This document shows positions 39,401-47,400 of a stretch of 64,000 bases of DNA, piece by piece. The notes under the pieces were generated by a model. The model saw nothing but the letters and a program-made list of their open reading frames with translations. It did not search any database and was not told the origin of the DNA. The first letter of the stretch is position 1; every line of letters starts with the position of its first letter. Source of the DNA: Sorangium aterium (GTDB lineage: Bacteria; Myxococcota_A; Polyangia; Polyangiales; Polyangiaceae). The stretch spans positions 62,001 through 126,000 of the forward strand of contig NZ_JAQNDK010000005.1 of NCBI RefSeq assembly GCF_028368935.1, in the 5' to 3' direction. Made by a program: the position numbers and the translations under genes.

Positions 39401-41476
39401 GGCCACACGCCGCTGTTCCAGGTGATGTTCTCGCTCCAGGACGACCCGCGGGGCGCGCCGCCGCTCGACGGGCTCGAGATCCGACGGCTCGACGTCGATC
39501 CGGGCAGCGCCCAGTTCGACCTCTCGCTCCACATGGCGGCGACGCCGGAGGGGCTGCGCGGCTCGTTCGAGTACAGCACCGATCTCTTCGAGGAGCGCTC
39601 GATCCGCCGCATGGCGGACGACCTCCTCACGCTGCTGGCGGGGATCGCCGCCCGGCCGACCTCCCGGCTCGGCGAGCTGCCGCTGCCGGAGCCGCGCGTC
39701 CCGGCGCACCCGGAGCCGGTCGAGGCCGCGCGCCAGGACGACGCCGCCGGCGCGACCGGCGCGGACGTCGCAGCGGCGGAGGCGGCGCCTGTGACCGCCG
39801 TCGAGTCGCGGCTCGCGGAGATCTGGGCCGCGGTGCTGGGCCGCGAGCGCGTCGGCCGCCACGACAACTTCTTCGAGCTGGGAGGCGACTCGATCCTGAG
39901 CCTCCAGGTCGTCTCCCGCGCGAAGCAGGCGGGCCTGCGCCTGACCGCGCGCCAGATGTTCCAGCACCAGACCCTCGCCGCGCTCGCGGCCGCCGCGGGC
40001 CTCGCCGCGGACGCCGCTCGGGCGCCGGAGCCGGACGAGGAGGGCGCGGCGGCGGGCGACGTCCCGCTGACGCCGATCCAGCGGCGGTTCTTCGCGCGCG
40101 ACCTGCCGAACCCGCACCACTGGAACCAGGCGCTCCTGCTCGCCGTCGCCGAGCCGCTCGAGTGGCCGGCGCTGGAGGCCGCCGTGCAGGCGCTCCTCCG
40201 TCACCACGGCGCGCTGCGGCTGCGCTACGTGCCCGAGGAGCGCGGCTTCCGCCAGACGCTCGCGCCCTCCCACGAGCCCGCATCGGTCGGCGCGGTCGTC
40301 CATCGAGCAGACCTCGCCGGCGTGCCCGAGGCCGAGCAGCCGGCGGCGATCGAGGAGCACGCGTCCCGGTGGCAGGCCAGCCTGGACCTGACGGCGGGGC
40401 CGCTCCTGCGCGTGGTCGGCTTCGAGCTCGGCGCCGGCAGGCCGGGGCGGCTGCTGCTCGTCGCCCACCACCTGGTCGTCGACGGCGTGTCGTGGCGCGT
40501 CCTGCTCGAGGATCTCGAGGCCACCTACGATCAGGCCCGCCGCGGGGCGCCGCCGCGGCTGCCCGACAGGACCACCTCCTTCGCGCGGTGGGCGGCGCGC
40601 CTCGACGCGGCGGCCCGGGACGCCGCGCTCCAGGAAGAGGCGGCCTTCTGGCTCGGTCTCCCCTGGGATCGCCTCGCGCCGCTGCCTGTCGACGAGCCGG
40701 CGGGGGATCGCGCGGAGACGGCCATGGCCACGCTCAAGATGGGCCTGAGCGGGCCGGAGACGCGGTCGCTCCTGGAGGCGGTGTCCGAGGCCTACCGGAC
40801 GCGCATCGACGAGTTCTTGCTGGCCGGGCTGGCCCTCGCCCTCCACCGGTGGACCGGCCAGCCGCTCTCGGCGATCGACGTCGAGGGCCACGGGCGCGAG
40901 GCGCTCGACGGGGAGGACCTCGACCTGTCGCGCACAGTCGGCTGGTTCACGAGCGTCTACCCGGTGCTGCTCGAGATCGCGCCGGGCGCGGCGCCGGGCG
41001 CGGTGCTGAAGGCGGTGAAGGAGCAGCTCCGCCGCGTCCCGCGGCGCGGCCTCCCCTACGGCGCGGTGCGGGAGCTCGGGACCGGGGCGATCGCGGATCG
41101 GCTGCGCCGCCTGCCAGCGCCCGGGGTCGGGTTCAACTACCTGGGGCAGTGGGACCAGGTGGTCGGCGCCGGCGCGCGGTTCTCGCTCGCCGCGGAGTCG
41201 CCCGGCGCCCAGCACGACCCGCGCAGCCCGCTCGCGTACGAGATCGAGATCGACGCGGCGGTGTACGACGGCCGGCTCGAGGCGACCTTCCGCTACAGCG
41301 CCGCGCGGCACCGGGAGGAGACGATCGCGGCGGTCAGCGCGCTGTGGCGCGACGCGCTGAGAGAGCTGATCGCGCACTGCCTGTCACCCGACGCCGGCGG
41401 CTACACGCCGTCGGACTTCACCGACGTCGCGCTCGCGGCGGATGAGCTGGACTCCATCCTGGAAGCCTTGGACTGA
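27413..41476 (+). CDS. Main NRPS: C-A*-PCP-E / C-A(Ser)-PCP / C-A(Gly)-PCP / C-PCP-E
   Basis: 4687 residues. Module 1: C (HHLVFDG at 140), a degenerate A (about 455-965; A3 motif reads TTSGAAGTPES with Glu623 for Lys, and A7 has Glu853 for Asp), PCP Ser1010, and E (HHLVIDAVSW at 1195). Module 2: C (HHLLLDG at 1665), A with code DVWHISLIDK (serine), PCP Ser2532. Module 3: C (HHALLDG at 2741), A with code DILQLGLVWK (glycine), PCP Ser3597. Module 4: C (HHIVSDG at 3789), then about 80 residues of linker straight into PCP Ser4160 with no A domain, and E (HHLVVDGVSW at 4352). Codes were read by hand from the A4-A5 regions. Modules 1 and 4 must be charged in trans or skipped. ATG 27413 lies 9 bp after the hydroxylase stop. 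Confidence 0.93.
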   Translation: MREDVFVFPMSFVQERLWFLAQLEPESASYNLATAVRLAGSLDVSLVERCVSEIVRRHEVLRTTFDVVDGLPSQIVHADGAPRIERIDLGALPAAQRDAEVRRLIEREARRPFDTASGPLLRLTLLRLGSEEHILLWVVHHLVFDGWSTSLVLTEFAALYTAFSAGRPAALADLPLQYADFAHWQRERVEGGLLEAQVAYWKRQLDGQPGLLELPADRPRPAIQRFRGARHFFRVPGALAGALGALARREETTLFAVLMAGFQALLARRAGTFDISVGTPVTNRSRAELEALVGCFANTAVVRADLSGDPPFAALLARVTGAVREAQAHQEVPFDQVVEAVSPVRDLSHAPLCQVMFALQPALRQPFAIPGLEVRLLDLDVGGAQFDLSLNLAPDEDGLAGALEYDTDLFDAGTIARMADELLRLLAGAAASSATRLSELPLLAAEERRQVLEWGTAGAIGETPRAAHRRFEEQAARAPEATAVVHEAQQITYGELDRRANQLAQLLRRRGVGPEVRVGICLPRSIGRIAAVLGVLKAGGAFVPLDPDLPRERIAEAIGGARIRMMIAQGDAAAEPPPGVDVVHLDAAWTCVLHEPSTPPAGEPAPEQAACVRTTSGAAGTPESVVVPHRAIAGFADGAAAACEISQGDRVLELASPGLDAGAVEMFACLARGATLVLPTEAALESAAGLISACGASGVTVAVLPTLVWHRVVAGLDEGLALPSCLRQVVLTGEAALPARVRAFRASPGAARVRLLNAYGATETTATAVACDLTAADPRDGWAVAVGRPLAGARAYVLDPAGQPVPAGVVGELYLGGQGLARGYLERPDLTAERFVPDPFADQPGERLYRTGERARWRADGQLELAGRVDHQVNLRGFRIDPGAVEARLAELPGVREAVVIARQDRPEERRLVAYVAAGADAAPEELRRALKERLPDYMAPSALVALKELPRTPRGKIDRRALPAPIEESGQATTPRTEAEATLAGIWAELLGRQAVGVQENFFELGGDSILALQVVSRARAAGLSLTPRQVFQHQTIAGLASVAASGSAPAGDAQPAMPLPGDAPLTPVQRWFFELGGPNPHHWNQTVLLELRRRVSVEALTAAIEAAVEHHGALRLRFTREEGGWSQYFADSPPAAVARVDLSDLPAEAQPAALARAAAEHQARLHLAEGPVLCAVLFDLGPERPGRLLLVAHHLVIDAVSWRILIEDLQTACQQHERGEAIRLPEEIVSFGEWAWRLFTQAQSEEVTRQAEAWLAASRPARALPADDPAGASLEADTVSLTRFLDAEETRALLQAAPAYRLRVDEVLLAAFAGALAQWTGDPAVLVDLEGHGRDALDDLDLSRTVGWFTSIFPGRLEIPAGAAPERALKALKEQLRAAPQGGATYGMLRYLSEDAQAARLRERAAAQVRFNYLGRWDDLFASSPLFAHAEGDVGRNQDPRAPRGYELEVDAAIVDGRLRVMWSHSGARYRPETVARVFEDFAARLRALVARGVAPDAGGYTPSDFPLARLDQARLDRLLGPGHDVEDVYPLSPLQQGLLFHSLWEPGSGVYVEQVTCRLEGALDVDAFREAWQAVALHHGVLRTTFAWEGADEPLQVVRRGAAVAVEIEDWRDAGAEEQRARLEARIEADRARGFDLARGPLMRVALLRVADDAYQFLWSHHHLLLDGWAASLVLQDAFAAYEALRAGRPAALSPRPRYREYIGWLRERDASADEGFWRGALAGFSAATPLPLERVPPTDDASGHGATIVSLPEPVTARLQRFAQQHRVTLSTLVQAAWALLLSRAARTDDVVFGVTVAGRSAPLAGIDAMVGIFINTLPLRVAVPQAATVADWLRDLLGTTTDLGPHEHTPLAQARGFSAVPAGQPLFESLVVFENYPTDPRTQQGLPGLAVRDVAFADQTNYPLTLAALPGAQLQLRLSYDRRRFDEEVASRLLGFVEVALRQIVSRPEARVGELSLVGELESRRVVTAWNATERAYPGERHVHELFEAQAARTPDAVAVIFGERRLSYRELNARANRVAHALRKRGVGPDVLVAIAAERSVELVVGLLGILKAGGAYVPIDPDYPADRIAYMLEDAAAPVLLSQWPVASRLPPHRAQVLCLDVDRAKIDKEPAQNPAVAVSPDNLAYTIYTSGSTGRPKGAGNSHRGLLNRLQWMQERYGLTPRDRVLQKTPFSFDVSVWEFFWPLMIGAGLVVARPGDHRDGDRLVELITRNGVTTLHFVPPMLQAFLETPDVASCTSLRRVICSGEALPAELARRCFERLPDAEIHNLYGPTEASIDVTFWACQREDTSASVPIGYPIANTQIYLLDRQGQPVPAGVAGELHIGGVGLARGYHRRPDLTAERFVPDPFGSAPGGRLYRTGDLARHRPDGAIEFLGRLDHQVKIRGLRIELGEIEARLLQYPGVGEAVVLARSEAHGGKRLVAYVAGREGAALDPQSLRAWLAEALPAYMVPAPILVLERLPLSPNGKVDRRALPSPEQLEAPAHRPHVAPRTEPERFLAEVWAEVLRREQVGVEDDFFELGGDSIVTLQIIARAAQRGLRLTPKQIFTRRTIAALAGDLAAAPAAPLPPAQPVAIAPFSLARLERAQLDALQADDGIEDVVPASPVQQGMLFHSLLTPEDSPYFNQIVCRFTQGLDVEAFSRAFDVLSARHPILRTGFLTGVEEPHQVVRRAARLPIEVLDWREVPEAEQAAALERFLRDDRRRGLRFEEPPLLRVSVLRLSERVDQIVWSVHHALLDGWCQGLILNEWLTCYDEARRGALVAREKAPPYSSYVAWLERQDMAAAEAFFRAHLKGLTAPTPLPERDEAEAAPGFRERHARLSPDATRALQGFAQAQGVTLNTAVQAAWALLLARYSGEPDVLFGVTVAGRPADLPEAGSIMGAFINSLPLRLRVAPEMRLGAWLRQIQELNLELRQFEYSPLAQVQQWSDVERGAPLFESLLVFQNFPIDDAVDEHRKALGIEVSTAEAWTNYPLTVYVTPGRELSLLLSFDGRRLDDGSVARMAAALCALLERMAAQPGARLAELALPDDPELLPFIAERNATRRDHRSRPCLPELLAEQAARTPDAVAVTCGHDQLTYGELNARANRLAHHLRQQGVGPETLVGLCVERSLEMLVGALGILKSGGAYVPLDPAYPRERLRAMLEDSRLPLLLTQERLLPALPGAGAGARAICLDRDWPAIAGAPAHDPAPRAGEEDLAYVIYTSGSTGRPKGVMVRHGGVANFLLSMQELLAPPAGFVLLATTSISFDIAVLELFLPLLSGGRVVLAHREDVADGERLAALLGASGATWMQATPTGWKMLLDSGSPRLAGVTVLCGGEAFPRELARRFLDAGVSPWNLYGPTETTVWSSLHRVTADGLIPLGSPIANTEIHVLDRQLSPAPFGVAGEVYIGGAGLARGYLDRPDLTAERFVPDPFSREPGRRLYRTGDLARLRRDGAIEFLGRADHQLKIRGHRIEPGEIEAQLRAHPGVRDAVVVALEDAGLLRLVAYVVPARGAALTADGLRSALRERLPEPMVPSAYVWLDELPLTPNGKLNRKALPAPGLASREQAGKPRTATEEAVAAIWAEVLGLEAVGVDETFFEIGGNSLLATRVIARVRAAFQVELPLRSAFDHPTAARLARAVDDAVGRRQGVTLPPITPQPEDGAPPLSFSQQRLWFLAQLEPTAASYNIPAAVRLVGPLDVDRLQRAFEAVVRRHASMRTTFAEIDGQPAMIVRTEQPVAIAIADLRAAPGADREAQAQRALEAEASRAFDLVEGPLFRITLLRLGEREHALLVVLHHIVSDGWSLNLLVDEVMELYAADAAGRAAALPSLPVQYADYARWQRAWLAGPALDQQLAYWRRRLGAEPPVLRLPTDLPRPPARSYRGARHAFALPGELSAALGALARGQGVTSFMLLLAAFEVLIARYSGQTDLCIGTPIAGRTRVEIEGLIGLFVNTLVLRADVGGDPSFPELLARVREEVLAAQAHQDLPFEQLVQALRPARDLGHTPLFQVMFSLQDDPRGAPPLDGLEIRRLDVDPGSAQFDLSLHMAATPEGLRGSFEYSTDLFEERSIRRMADDLLTLLAGIAARPTSRLGELPLPEPRVPAHPEPVEAARQDDAAGATGADVAAAEAAPVTAVESRLAEIWAAVLGRERVGRHDNFFELGGDSILSLQVVSRAKQAGLRLTARQMFQHQTLAALAAAAGLAADAARAPEPDEEGAAAGDVPLTPIQRRFFARDLPNPHHWNQALLLAVAEPLEWPALEAAVQALLRHHGALRLRYVPEERGFRQTLAPSHEPASVGAVVHRADLAGVPEAEQPAAIEEHASRWQASLDLTAGPLLRVVGFELGAGRPGRLLLVAHHLVVDGVSWRVLLEDLEATYDQARRGAPPRLPDRTTSFARWAARLDAAARDAALQEEAAFWLGLPWDRLAPLPVDEPAGDRAETAMATLKMGLSGPETRSLLEAVSEAYRTRIDEFLLAGLALALHRWTGQPLSAIDVEGHGREALDGEDLDLSRTVGWFTSVYPVLLEIAPGAAPGAVLKAVKEQLRRVPRRGLPYGAVRELGTGAIADRLRRLPAPGVGFNYLGQWDQVVGAGARFSLAAESPGAQHDPRSPLAYEIEIDAAVYDGRLEATFRYSAARHREETIAAVSALWRDALRELIAHCLSPDAGGYTPSDFTDVALAADELDSILEALD

Positions 41477-41480
41477 CGCC

Positions 41481-44400
41481 ATGACGAACAAGAAGAAAGA
41501 CGTTGAGTCGATTCACTACCTCTCCCCGCTCCAGCAGGGATTGCTCTTTCACGCGGTCTCGGATCGCGCCGCGGACCCGTACTTCGTCCAGACGGCGTTC
41601 CTCCTGGAGGGGCGGCTCGACGTGGACGCGTTCGAGCGCGCCTGGCAGGCGCTCGCGGAGCGGCACCCGATCCTGCGCACGGCGTTCGTCTGGGAGGGCG
41701 TCGCGCGGCCCGTGCAGGTCGTCCGCCCGCGGGCGGCGATCCCGCTCTCGCGCCACGACCTCCGCGGGCTCGCCGCGCCCGAGCGGGAGCAGGCCTTCGT
41801 CGAGCTCATGGCCGCGGATCGGCGCGCCGGCTTCGACCTGCTGAAGGCGCCCCTCATGCGGCTCACGGTGGTCCAGGTCGAGGAGGAGGCGTTCTATTTC
41901 GTCAACAGCCATCACCACCTCTTGCTGGACGGGTGGAGCCTCGCCCTCCTGCTGAGAGAGGCGCTGTTCGTCTACAAGGCGCTCGCGCAGGGCGCGGCGC
42001 CCGAGCTGCCGCGGGCGCGCCCGTACCGCGAGTACCTCGCGTGGGTGCAGGCCCAGGACGAAGGGGCCGCAGAGCGCTTCTTCCGCGGCGCGCTCGCCGG
42101 GTTCCGGGCGCCCACGCCGATCCCCATGGAGGCCGCGCCGGCGGCGGCCGCGGCGGGCGACGGCGCGTTCCCCTTCGCCGAGCAGGTCCTGCGCTTCTCG
42201 CGGGCGGAGACGGAGGCGCTCGCGGCCTGCGCGCGCCGCCTGCGCGTCACGCTGAACACCCTCGTGCAGGGCGCGTGGGCCCTCCTGCTCTCCCGGCACA
42301 GCGGTGAGCCCGACGTCGTCTTCGGCGCCACGGTGTCGGGCCGGCCGCCGGAGCTCCCCGGCGCCGAGGCCATCGTCGGCGTGCTGATCAACACGCTGCC
42401 GGTGCGGGTCCGCGTGGACGAGCACGAGCCGCTCGCCCTCTGGCTCTCGCGGCTGCAGGACAGGAACAGCGAGCTGCGCCAGCACGAGTGGGCCCCGCTG
42501 TCCGACGTCCAGCGCTGGAGCGAGGTGCCGGGCGGGCGCTCCCTCTTCGACACGATCGTCGTCTTCGACAGCTACCCCGAGGAGGACGTGAGCGGCGTGC
42601 CCCTGGACGTCCGCGCCAGCGTCCTGCCGCGCCCCGGCGGCGGGCGCGTCGGCGACGCCCTGCTCACCGCCGGGCGCAACAACTACCCGGTGTCGCTCAT
42701 CGTCGATCCGTCGCGCGAGCTCGGGCTCATCCTCTGCTACGAGCGCCGCCGCCTCACGCACGAGGCCGCGGCCAGCCTGCTCGGCCAGTGCCGGGCGCTG
42801 CTCGAGGCGACTGCCGCGCGGCCGCAGGCCCGCCTGGCCGAGCTGCCCCTCGTGGGCGCCGCCGAGCGGCGCCGCCTGCTGACCGAGTGGAACGCGACGG
42901 CCACGGCTTCCCCGCCGGCGGCCTGCATCCACGAGCTCTTCGAGGCGCACGCCGCCGCGCGCCCCGACGCGCTCGCTGTCGCCTGCGAGGAGACGGCGCT
43001 GACCTACGGGGAGCTCGACCGGAGGACGAATCAGCTGGCGCGGAGGCTGCGGGCGCTCGGCGTGGGGCCCGAGGACCGGGTCGTCCTGTGCATCGAGCGC
43101 TCGGCGGAGATGATCCTCGCGCTGCTCGGCGCGCTCAAGGCCGGCGCCGCGTACGTGCCCGTCGACCCGAAGTTCCCGCGCGAGCGCCTCCGCGCCGTCG
43201 TGGAGGACAGCGGCGCGCGCGTCGTGATCACGCAGGAGCGGTGGGCCGGCGCGTTCGACGGGCCGGGGCCCGCGCTGCTCTTCCTGGACCGCGACGCGGG
43301 CGCCCTCGCGGCCGAGCCCGACGCGCCGATCGGCCGGACGGCCCGGCCCGAGAACCTCGCCTACCTCATCTACACCTCGGGCTCGACGGGGCGCCCGAAG
43401 GGCGTGGCCGTCGAGCACCGCCACCTCGTGAACTACGTGCGCGGCGTGCTCGCGCGGCTCCCCCTCGCCGAGGGCGGCGGCATGGCGCTCGTCTCGACCG
43501 TGGCCGCGGACCTCGGGCACACGTCGCTCTTCGGCGCGCTCTGCTCGGGCCGCGCGCTGCACGTCCTGTCCGAGGCGCGGATCTTCGATCCCGACGCGAC
43601 AGCCGAGTACATGAGCCGCCACGGGGTCGAGGCGCTCAAGATCGTCCCGAGCCACCTCGCCGCGCTCCTCGAAGCCGCGCGGCCCGAGCGCGTGCTGCCG
43701 GCGCGCTGCCTCGTTGTCGGCGGAGAGGCCTCGAGCTGGGAGCTCATCGAGCGGATCCGGGCGCTCGCGCCGGGCTGCACCGTCGTGAACCACTACGGCC
43801 CCACCGAGACGACCGTTGGCTCGCTCACCTGGCAGATCGACCCCGCGGGCGGCCGCTCCGGGGCGACCGTGCCCATCGGCCGTCCGCTCCCCAACACCCA
43901 GGCGTATGTCCTTGGTGTAAATTTTGAGCCGATGCCGGTGGGCGTGCCCGGGGAGCTCTACCTGGGCGGGGCTGGCGTGACGCGCGGCTACCACGCTCGC
44001 CCCGAGCTGACGGCGGAGCGCTTCGTCCCGGATCCGTTCGGCGGCGTCCCTGGGGGCCGGCTGTACCGCACCGGGGATCGGGCGCGCCTCCTCGCGAACG
44101 GCGCGATCGAGTTCCTCGGGCGCACCGATCACCAGATCAAGCTGCGCGGCCACCGCGTGGAGCTGGGCGAGATCGAGGCGCGGCTGCGGGAGCAGCCCGA
44201 GGTGCGCGAGGCGGTCGTGGCGGCGCGGGACGACGGGGGGGCCGTGCGCCTCGTGGCCTACGTGGTCGGCCGGGAGGCGGCGGCGCTCGACGCGGCGGCG
44301 CTCCGCGGCCGGCTCGCGCAGCAGCTGCCCGACCACATGGTGCCCGCCGTGATCGTGCCGCTGCCAGCGCTGCCGCTCACCGCGAACGGCAAGATCGACC

Positions 44401-47400
44401 GCGCGGCGCTGCCCGAGCCGGAGCGGGCCGGCGCGCAGGAGGCGAGCGGCTTCGTCGCGCCCCGGAACGAGGTCGAGGCCACGCTCGCGCAGATCTGGGC
44501 CGACATCCTGCGCGTGGAGCGGGTCGGCATCCACGACAACTTCTTCGCCCTCGGCGGCGACTCCATCCGGAGCCTCCAGGTCATCGCGCGCGCCAACCAG
44601 CGCGGCATCAAGCTGAGCCCGAAGGCCCTGTTCGACCACCCCACCGTGGCCGGCGCCGCGGCCGTCGCGGTCTCCACAGCGGCCCCGGTGAAGGCTGCCG
44701 CTGCCCCGGAAGAGGCGCCCGCACGCCCGGGGAACGCGGGGGGGCCGCAGGGAGAGCAGCGCGAGGCGACGCCATCCATGTCGACGTCAACGTCGCCGTC
44801 GCAGACAACCTCTCTGCCAACATCGCAGTTCCCGCTGAGCGGCCTCACCGAGGACGAGATCGCGCGCTGCCTGCCGGACGCGTCGGGCCTCGATGACGTC
44901 TACCCGCTCTCGCCGATGCAGGAGGGCATGCTCTTCCACACCCTCCTGAACCCGGGCTCCGGCATCTACCTGATGCAGCAGCACTACGTGTGGCACGGCC
45001 CGCTCGACGCCGGCCTCATCGTCGAGGCCTGGCAGCGGGTGGTGGCGCGGCACCCCATCCTGAGGACCTCCTTCGCCTGGAAGGACCTCGAGCGGCCTGT
45101 CCAGGTCGTCCACCGCCGGATCGACCTCTCCGAGGTCATCCACGTCCTCGACTGGCGCGATCAGACCGAGGCCGCGCAGGAGAAGCGCCTCGCCGAGGCG
45201 CTCGAGGCCGAGCTCGCCGCCGGGCTCGACATGACCCGCGCGCCGCTGATGCGGATCCGGCTGATCCGCATGAAGGACGACGCGTATCGCATCGTCCGGA
45301 GCTTCCACCACATCCTCACGGACGACTGGTGCTTCTCCGTGATGATGATGGAGTGCCTGTCGTATTACGAGGCCTTGAGCGAGGGCCGCTCGCTGGAGCT
45401 GCCCCAGCCGCGCCCGTACCGCGACTACATCGCCTGGCTCGCGCGACAGGACCTCTCGGCGGCCGAGCGGTTCTGGCGCGAGGAGCTCCGCGGCTTCGCG
45501 GAGCCGACGCCCCTCGGCGTGGAGCGCGCCGCCGAAGGCGGCGCGGCGCCGCTCGCGGGGGCCGGCATCAGCGACGAGCACGTCGAGCTGCCCCCGGCCG
45601 TGAGCGAGGCGCTCCTCCGCCTCTCGCACCAGCACGGGCTGACGCCCAACACCCTCGTGCAAGGGGCCTGGGCGCTCCTCCTGAGCCGCTACAGCGGCCA
45701 GCGCGACGTCGTGTTCGGCGTGACCGTGGCGGGCCGACCGACCGATCTGCCCGGCGTGGAGACGATCGTGGGGCTGTTCATCAACAGCCTTCCGCTCCGC
45801 GTCCGCGTGTCGCCCGAGCAGCCGCTCCTCCCGTGGCTCAAGGGCCTCCTCGCCCACAACTACCGTATCCGCGAGTTCGAGTATCCGCCGCTCGTGCACA
45901 TCCAGCGGTGGAGCGAGCTCCCCAAGGGACAGGCGCTGTTCAACAGCCTCCTCGTCTTCGAGAACGCGCCGAAGGATCCCCGCCTCGGGGAGCAGGTCGG
46001 CGCCGTCCGCCTCTCGTACGAGCAGGACCGGGTCCACACGAACTACCCGATGACGGTCGTGGCGTACCCGGGCGAGACGCTGGGGATCCGGCTCTCGTAC
46101 GACCGGCGCTGGTTCGAGCCCGACGCCGTCGAGCGGATGCTGGGCCACCTGGTCCAGCTGCTGTCGGAGATGGCCGCCCGCCCGGAGGCCCGGCTTGGCG
46201 ACCTCGCGCTCCTCGGCGAGCGCGAGCGCCGGCAGCTCCTGCGGGAGTGGAACGACACGACGAGCGCGGAGCCCGCCGCGCCCGGCTACGTGGCGCTCTT
46301 CGAGGCCCAGGCGCGGAGGACGCCGGACGCGGACGCTGTGACGTGCCGCGGGCGCCGGCTCACCTACGCGGCCCTGAACCGCGCCGCGAACCACGTGGCC
46401 CACGCGCTGCGGGCCCAGGGCGTCGGTCCGGACACGGTCGTCGCCGTGCTGGAGTCGCGCGACATCGAGCTGGTCGTCGCGCTGCTCGGCGTGCTCAAGG
46501 CCGGCGGCGCGTACCTCCCGCTCGACCCCCACCAGCCGGAGCAGCGCATCGCCGGCGTCGTCGAGGCCAGCCGCGCGCCCGTGGTCGTGACCTCGGACGC
46601 GTGGGTCCCGCGGCTCGGGAAGGCGCTCGCGCGCCTGCCGGAGGCGGCGCGGCCGCGGTTCGTGACCCGCGAGCGGCTCGCCGCGCAGCGCGGGCCTGCG
46701 CCCGAAGGCGATCTCCCGCAGCTCGCCGGCCCCGGTCACCTCGCGTACGTGATCTACACGAGCGGATCGACCGGCGTGCCGAAGGGCGCGATGGTCGAGC
46801 ACGCGGGGATGCTCAACAACGTGTGGGGCAAGATCCCCGCGCTGGAGCTCGGCCCCTCGGACGTCATCGGCCAGACAGCGTCCCAGTGCTTCGACATCTC
46901 GGTGTGGCAGCTCCTGACGGCGCTGCTCTGCGGCGGCCGCGTGCACATCGTCCCCGACGAGATCGTGGGCGATCCACAGCGCCTGCTGGAGGAGGCCGAG
47001 GCGCAGGGGATCACGGTCCTCGAGCTGGTCCCGTCGCTGCTCGCGGAGCTCGTCTCCGCGGACGCCGACGCGCCGCGCCTCTCGCGCCTCCGGTGGATGC
47101 TGCCCACCGGCGAGGCGCTCACGCCCGACCTCTCCCGCCGGTGGTTCGCGCGGTACCCCCGCGTCCCCCTGATGAACGCCTACGGCCCGGCCGAGTGCGC
47201 CGACGACGTGGCGCTCCACGCGATCACGGCGGCCCCCGGGCCCGAGGTCGTCCACATGCCCATCGGCCGGCCCGTGCCCAACGTGAGGCTCCACGTCGTG
47301 ACGGGCGACGATCTCGCGCCCGTCGGCGTGACCGGCGAGATCTGCGTCGCGGGCATCGGCGTGGGGCGCGGCTACCTGAACGACCCCGCCAGGACCGCCG

